Part shown: positions 58,651-64,000 of the stretch, in pieces
How the letters are laid out: every line of letters begins with the position of its first letter
Position numbering within the stretch: the first letter of the stretch is position 1
Assembly (NCBI GenBank): GCA_920105625.2
Contig: OV050030.1
Location: forward strand, 149,709,488 to 149,773,487
Direction of reading: 5' to 3'
DNA length: 64,000 nucleotides
DNA from: Clusia tigrina
Lineage: Eukaryota; Arthropoda; Insecta; Diptera; Clusiidae
The notes under the pieces: model-generated
What the model was told of the DNA's origin: nothing
The model's database searches: none
Seen by the model: the letters and a program-made list of their open reading frames with translations, nothing else
Translations under genes and position numbers: made by a program

Positions 58651-60106
58651 AACGATAGAAAGGTGTGAAAGAATATAAACTAAGGCAGAGGTACGATAAG
58701 CAGAGCTGTGAAACACAGCTGCAGTTTGCGCCTCTTCTACCGCGATTTATGTTATCCACCCAGTGTAATTGATGAATAAGTCTACTATCTTTAGATCCAT
58801 GCAACTTAGGTCTTCCAAATCATTGAATAATACAGACTGCCACATATCTCAAATTATTTATGGATATAATGGAACAGTTGTGGAGGAGTTGCTAATTGGT
58901 GCTACAAGTTATCTTCTCTAGCTATATTTTAAGGGCTTCTTCCTCAACTTACAACTATTGAAAACCTTACAATTGGGAAGGGAATTCTTGCTAAGGTTTC
59001 ATTACATGCAGAATGATACAAGGCGTGAATTGCAGATAGTTAGTTAACAGCTCATTATCAATCAGGGGCGAACTGTAGCTCTGCTAGTGGTGGGAATTTT
59101 AATCAGAATATATAAATAATTAATTCTACACAAATTCAATAAAAACTTCTAAACCTATGCAAAAACCAAAATTTTCACAAGCGAAGAAAAACATATTTTT
59201 TCTTGGAAAACACCTGTATTTCAATATTACATCTTAAAATGTATGCCACCTTATGCCAGATGTATTTTTTCACATTAGTAAATTATCGTTCTGCAGTCGT
59301 TGGATTTTGACCACTTTTTGTTATTGAAACCCCCATGCTAAATATAAGGTCAACAGAGGTATTTGCACCAGATTGATTGTGGGACTGACAAGAGGCACAT
59401 AAACTTTTCTATCGTAACATACAAACTTTTAAATCGACAATAATGCAAATAAATAGTGTTGCCGCTTGATACTTTAAAAAGAAAACTTTCATTTAACTCC
59501 TGGCCCCTCCCAATCACGGGTTTTTTAATTTTTCTCTATCTGTTGATGCATAAATATTGATTCATTTTGCGGCATAAATCGGATCATTGACAAATTTTGA
59601 AGTTGGCCTTGAACAGTTTTGTTCGGAGCTTTCCACTTGATATTATATTTCAGTTCAGTTCAATGCTTTGGGACTTATAGCTATAGATTGTAGATTCTGT
59701 CAAAGTTATGCCCGCACGTTTTGCTTACCACAAGCTAAATTATATGCCTACACATAAATGTTATTCATTAAATGCTTAAATGTACAATAAACATCCAATG
59801 AACCACAACAGCACCCCGACTTGTTTCCAGAGTTTCGATTACAAAATTGTCATTAATCAACAAAATGATTTACTAAATAAAAATTCAATAACATAAAGGT
59901 CCCTTTCAGATGTTATAGCAACTGAAAAGAAAAAAAAGTAATTCGAAAATGTTAAAAAATGTCATAATTGATCGAAAAAAATGTCGCGGAGAATTATTGT
60001 TTTAGTTACCCAGATAAAACTAGTTTTAGAGAGTCGTGTGTTAAGCATTGAAAATTTCAATCAGAATAAATCATTGTTTTTTCTAATTCTATTATTTTTC
60101 TTCTCT
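58651..60106. other. Intergenic or intronic, no gene recognised
   Basis: A/T-rich unique-looking sequence. ORFs are short and without domains. It could be intron of the SmydA-type gene that starts being visible at 61621. Confidence 0.4.
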
Positions 60107-60283
60107 ATTATGTAACGAACCCTTTTTCTTTCTTTCGCCTGGGTAATGCTCGCCGGATTGCCAGGGGTCGTTTACAGAAAATAACTATGAGTTTACCTAG
60201 TTTGGTTTTATTTAATTTATTAAATTAAATCCTTAATATTAATACTCATACAAAGTCTCGGAACAACGTTGGTAATTCTGGGA

Positions 60284-60464
60284 ATTAGTGGAGTACCGAT
60301 TACAAACCATATAATCCACTAATCCAGAATGGTCTCAGTAAGTGGTCGTACTTCTTGGTATTAGTGGAGTACCGATTACAAACCCTATAATCCACTAATC
60401 CAGTAAGCGTTTGTAATTCTGAGCATTAGTGGAGTACCGATTAGAAACCCTATAATCCACTAAT
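60284..60464. repeat. Three 40-bp hairpin repeats in the solo LTR
   Basis: 60284-60323, 60360-60399 and 60425-60464 each read ATTAGTGGAG...ATCCACTAAT with 9-bp inverted arms and a loop containing TACCGATTA. Spacers contain GGTCTCAGTA. Confidence 0.9.
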
Positions 60465-60558
60465 TCAGAATGGTCTCAGTACGGTCAAAAGTCTTGTTGC
60501 GTCGATGTTTTCTTCGTGTGCGTCGATGTGTCGTCGTCGATGGCTGTTCCGGAAAAGA

Positions 60559-60819
60559 GACTACTGTCGATGCGTAGTCGTCGATGGTTGATGATGTAAA
60601 AAGCTGCTGTCGGTGCGTCGTGGTCGATGGCTGATCAGGAAAAGAGACTACTGTCGATGCGTAGTCGTCGATGGTTGATGATGTAAAAAGCTGCTGTCGG
60701 TGCGTCGTGGTCGATGGCTGATCAGGAAAAGAGACTACTGTCGATGCGTAGTCATCGATGGTTGATGATGTAAAAAGCTGCTGTGGGTGCGTCGTGGTCG
60801 ATGGCTGATCAGGAAAAGA
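60559..60819. repeat. 87-bp tandem repeat, three copies
   Basis: Copies start at 60559, 60646 and 60733, each GACTACTGTCGATGCGTAG...GGTCGATGGCTGATCAGG. A partial diverged copy precedes at about 60500. They lie just downstream of the minus-strand TATA, in the likely R/U5 part. Confidence 0.92.
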
Positions 60820-61620
60820 GAGCGAGTCCCTCAGTTGCTGCTGCTTTTATAGCCCAGCTTCAGTCGCAAAGTTTCCAGAAAGTTCTGTTGTTGTATCAAT
60901 TGTTTTCAAACGTAACCGCCATTATCGCTGCAGAATTCGGCTTGTTGTCAAGCACGTGGCATTGTTTGTTGTTGCACGCTCTGTTGTTGTTGTTGATGAT
61001 GTCATGCGCGTCGATCATACTATTTATTAGGGGTGGGTTTTGCCAATTGCTTCTGACAATACAAGAAATTAAATTCTTCTGGAACACTCGACTGCGGTTC
61101 ATGGCTTGGTTTGAAAAATTGATGGTGTGGCAGAAGAATTATGTTGGAGCAAAATTTATCGGGAAATTTTTTTTCCTTACAATTAATAAAGGTTGTAAAG
61201 GTTATATTATTTCACATCTACTATTCATTACTTTTTTATACAGTCAATGTACTGTCACATTGACTACGTATAAAATGATAACTTTTATGAGCGAACAAAG
61301 AGGTTAATTGAACCATAGATCAAAAAAAAGGTGTAAATATCGATACATAATATCAATAAATCTGAAAGCGAAAGGAATTATACTGCGTATGAACTCATTC
61401 GTTGATTGGAATAACTCGCTAAACTGATTCATTTATGAATTATTACAGCTACAGATGGTAATAACAAAATGGGAATCTCTGAATTTTAAATAGCAAAAAG
61501 GGGGTGTAAGATCAATAGATGAATTTTGTACCTAATAATTTTATATTTCTAAACTACCTTCATAAGATTGTAAACTTTTTCAAAATATTAATGTTTTTAT
61601 GTATTTATTTTAATGAACAG

Positions 61621-61811
61621 GTGAATATTCAGGAATTCGAAAATATCAATCCTTTGTATCAATGCATTAGTACTTTGAGATGTTTGCTTTTAAAAGGAAT
61701 TAACAACATCCAATGGCAAAAATTGCAGAATTTACAATCATTTGCAAATGAACGTAGAGGGTCAATGCAATGGAAATCTGATATGGAAACTATTTGCAAG
61801 TTCATTCCAAA
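61621..61811 (+). CDS. SmydA/SMYD-type SET-domain protein, exon a
   Basis: Internal exon of a host gene. It follows a polypyrimidine-like acceptor (TTTATTTTAATGAACAG, 61604-61620) and ends at a GTAAGT donor (61812). It encodes NINPLYQCISTLRCLLLKGI...ETICKFIPK, the helical region N-terminal to the SET core of arthropod SmydA proteins (Drosophila SmydA-8/msta group). The last codon is split after two bases. Upstream exons with the MYND zinc finger are not seen in the window; they may lie left of the TE cluster. Protein lysine methyltransferase activity is known for some SMYD proteins but is unproven for SmydA members. Confidence 0.8.
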
Positions 61812-61862
61812 GTAAGTGTAGAATAACTTTAAAATTTTCATTAATTTATTGTGGCTTTTTAG

Positions 61863-62291
61863 ATTTTTTAAATCAAATGCTTTTGGTGAGGACGAAATAA
61901 TGAAAAACATAGGCATATTGCAGATTAACGGCCATGAAGTACCAATATCTGATCCACCGTATGTTGCTATTTATAATAATGCTTCCTTATTGGAGCATTC
62001 TTGCTTTCCAAACTTAACTAAAAGCTTTACAAAGGAAGGTGACATATTACTGTGGTCGCCCAAAGATATAGCCAAAAATTCTCACCTCAGCATTTGTTAT
62101 TCGGATGCCACATGGGGAACAGCTAAGAGGCAAAGTCATTTGTTACACACGAAACTTTTTAAGTGTAATTGCGAACGATGCCTTGATGCAACAGAACTCG
62201 ATACAAATTACAGTGCATTAAATTGTGACCAAAAAAATTGCAATGGCTACCTCCTGCCAAGAGACTCTACGGAATGGACATCTGATTGGAT
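61863..62291 (+). CDS. SmydA/SMYD-type SET-domain protein, exon b
   Basis: Begins after TTTTTAG (61861-61862) and continues the reading frame of exon a through a 51-bp intron. It encodes NGHEVPISDPPYVAIYNNASLLEHSCFPNL (SET motif with the NHSCxPN-like EHSCFPN), ILLWSPKDIAKNSHLSICYSD, and a post-SET Cys cluster FKCNCERCLDATEL with a further CDQKNCNG pair. The SET core should bind S-adenosyl methionine; the usual first Asn of NHSC is Glu here, as in divergent SmydA proteins. A donor GTAATA at 62292 after SDW probably ends the exon; reading on gives an immediate stop. Downstream exons are not found. Confidence 0.85.
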
Positions 62292-62975
62292 GTAATATTA
62301 TATTTTCTAAGTCTCCATATTCCTTTATTACATAGTTCCCATTTACCTATAGTATACTCATTTTTATTTTATACTCATGCACCCAAAGTTAAATTAGGCA
62401 AATATTACATATATAAAATTTTCAAGTCTCTCTTTGGGTTTCGGTACCAATGAGTACTTTTTATATAAGCCATTATCACCAGACAGCATCGACTAAATCC
62501 TAATTCCTGCTTGTGCGGAGTTTTCATCACATTAAATTGTACCACGACCAACTCTCAGCTAAGATATATACATTTTATAAACTAGTCCCTCTTTACTAAT
62601 GTATTTCGTCTTGAAATTGAGGTTCAATCATTCTTCAAGTATGTGTAAAGTTATTTCAATAAACATGAAAGTTTCAAAAAGCTAGAATTGTGAGTGATTA
62701 CTTATGATGTAAATCTGTATCCGAAGTGCTTTTCAAATTATGCTTTGTTTTTTTTCCGAAATGATATTAGCATACTCCGAAATATGTAGTTATAACAAAT
62801 GAAGCTCAAGAACATAACTAAGAGCTTTTATTATGAATTTCACCTCTAACTTACACGAGTCATAGTCTTACTAAATTTTATTGGTTTATCTTCTCCAGTT
62901 GCAATGTTTAGTTTTCTAATACCTGAAGCATGCGAGCAGCACCAAGATGTATATTTTATGTAATATATACGAGTA
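62292..62975 (+). other. Probable intron of the SmydA-type gene
   Basis: A/T-rich, no coding signal recognised. Starts with GTAATATTA. Confidence 0.45.
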
Positions 62976-63529
<554 letters not shown>

Positions 63530-63797
63530 TCAAAGGATCGTTTTGGCCTTGAATTTTTCAATATTGATAGAAGTTTTTTTCTTTTCGGTTATATCGTGCT
63601 CTAGAAAAGTGTGCATTTCTTTGCTATTGTGATAGGTTTCAAGAAGGTCTGTGTTCTCTTTCAGGATATCATCATATTGTTCTAGATTAGCCGTGTGAAT
63701 TATTTCGAAATGACCCTTCATAATTGCTACCTTTCCATTTCTGATTGCAATTATAGGAGATAAGGAGTAGCTATGCAATTCCAAACGGACTATGTGC
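63530..63797 (-). pseudogene. Possible errantivirus env exon remnant
   Basis: A minus-strand open segment of about 88 codons starting right after a splice-acceptor-like TATCTTTACAG (63798-63808) and ending in a stop at 63530. It contains SPIIAIRNGKVAIMKGHFEIIHTANL. The pattern Asn-Gly...Gly...Ile-His-x-x-x-Leu resembles the N-terminal part of insect errantivirus envelope proteins, which are made from a spliced RNA. It is far shorter than an env protein, so if correct it is a truncated old copy. Could instead be an unrelated host exon. Confidence 0.35.
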
Positions 63798-63800
63798 CTG

Positions 63801-64000
63801 TAAAGATATGATTTATAATAATTTAATGTTATCCTTCTGGATTATATGTACGTCCCTATGTTTAACAGATGTCCCTAAATCCTCACTTATTCCAACATCT
63901 TTGAATTATTCTGCGACGGACAAAGAATTTCTGTCTATTCTATGGAGTGCAAATTATTGAAGACCATATCTTTATGGCAGAAGATTCATAATTTTTACAG
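63801..64000. other. Right edge, nothing recognised
   Basis: No ORF of note and no repeat seen in the last 200 bp. Confidence 0.4.

Larger units (their letters stand above)
60111..61181 (-). repeat. Solo LTR, 1071 bp
   Basis: Bounded by TGTAACGAAC...CCTTACA and flanked by ATTA on both sides (60107-60110, 61182-61185), the 4-bp duplication of a Ty3/gypsy insertion. On the minus strand a TATA box (GGCTATAAAAGCAGC, near 60850) faces left. No internal element sequence is present. The plus-strand ORF 60783-61307 crosses its edge and is not a gene. Confidence 0.8.

Noticed and set aside
60284..60464. Hairpin repeats considered as CRISPR or tRNA-like genes
   Set aside because: Only three units, spacers are related to each other, and there are no tRNA box A/B motifs or cloverleaf.
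60783..61307. 174-aa plus-strand ORF
   Set aside because: Runs out of the solo LTR across its target-site duplication; hydrophobic composition is an effect of T-rich sequence.

Overview
This window looks like repeat-dense, probably heterochromatic or intronic, DNA from a higher dipteran insect. There are no bacterial-style operons, tRNAs or rRNAs. Nearly everything is transposable-element (TE) sequence: Ty3/gypsy and BEL/Pao LTR elements, several LINE clades, Helitrons and mariner-type DNA transposons, plus long (TA)n arrays. A DD41D 'rosa'-type and a 'vertumana'-type mariner together with errantivirus-like sequence suggest a tephritid fruit fly or relative; that is inference, not proof. The only host gene recognised is a piece of a SMYD/SmydA-type SET-domain gene (two exons, about 61621-62291, + strand).

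Layout. 1-3491: minus-strand gypsy element A (pol open to the window edge, gag, PBS, LTR). 3485-4779: (TA)n arrays and a 510-bp inverted repeat made of two Helitron 3' ends. 4253-7495: minus-strand Helitron (HUH Rep plus PIF1-like helicase), broken. 6964-12426 and 12427-25881: a tandem segmental duplication with a unit of about 5.46 kb (Helitron N-part, RTE-like LINE, unclassified non-coding repeat, broken gypsy element G). The second unit is split by an 8.3-kb young gypsy element E (16112-24394, 970-aa pol, LTRs almost identical).

25977-26690: solo LTR candidate with 46-bp repeats. 26719-36117: gypsy element B (minus), whose left LTR is split by an I-type LINE (26786-30179) with a 13-bp target-site duplication. 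36118-37108: Helitron helicase fragment. 37566-42830: gypsy element C (minus) with both LTRs and a 59-bp minisatellite in its leader. 42831-45765: errantivirus-like element D (+), which starts exactly where C's LTR ends and is cut off by a 5'-truncated mariner (45763-46824). 46905-47195: A/T-rich minisatellite. 47755-50011: another Helitron (+). 50286-51241: internally deleted rosa-type mariner between two (TA)n arrays. 51690-57230: Jockey-type LINE (minus) split by a second Jockey-type LINE (+, 52686-55315) with a 9-bp duplication. 57240-58650: BEL/Pao gag/protease remnant. 60111-61181: solo LTR with a 4-bp duplication and two internal repeat families. 61621-62291: SmydA-type exons. 62976-63315: (TA)n. 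63530-63797: possible errantivirus env exon remnant (minus).

Nesting order can be read in several places. LINE I-type went into an LTR of B. One Jockey went into another. Element E went into the second copy of the tandem duplication after the duplication formed. The elements do not work together as a pathway. Those that still show long ORFs are the E pol, the I-type LINE RT-RNase H, the A pol and the + strand Jockey ORF2; all others are decayed. All reading frames and positions were derived by eye, so boundaries given as 'about' may be off by some tens of bases.
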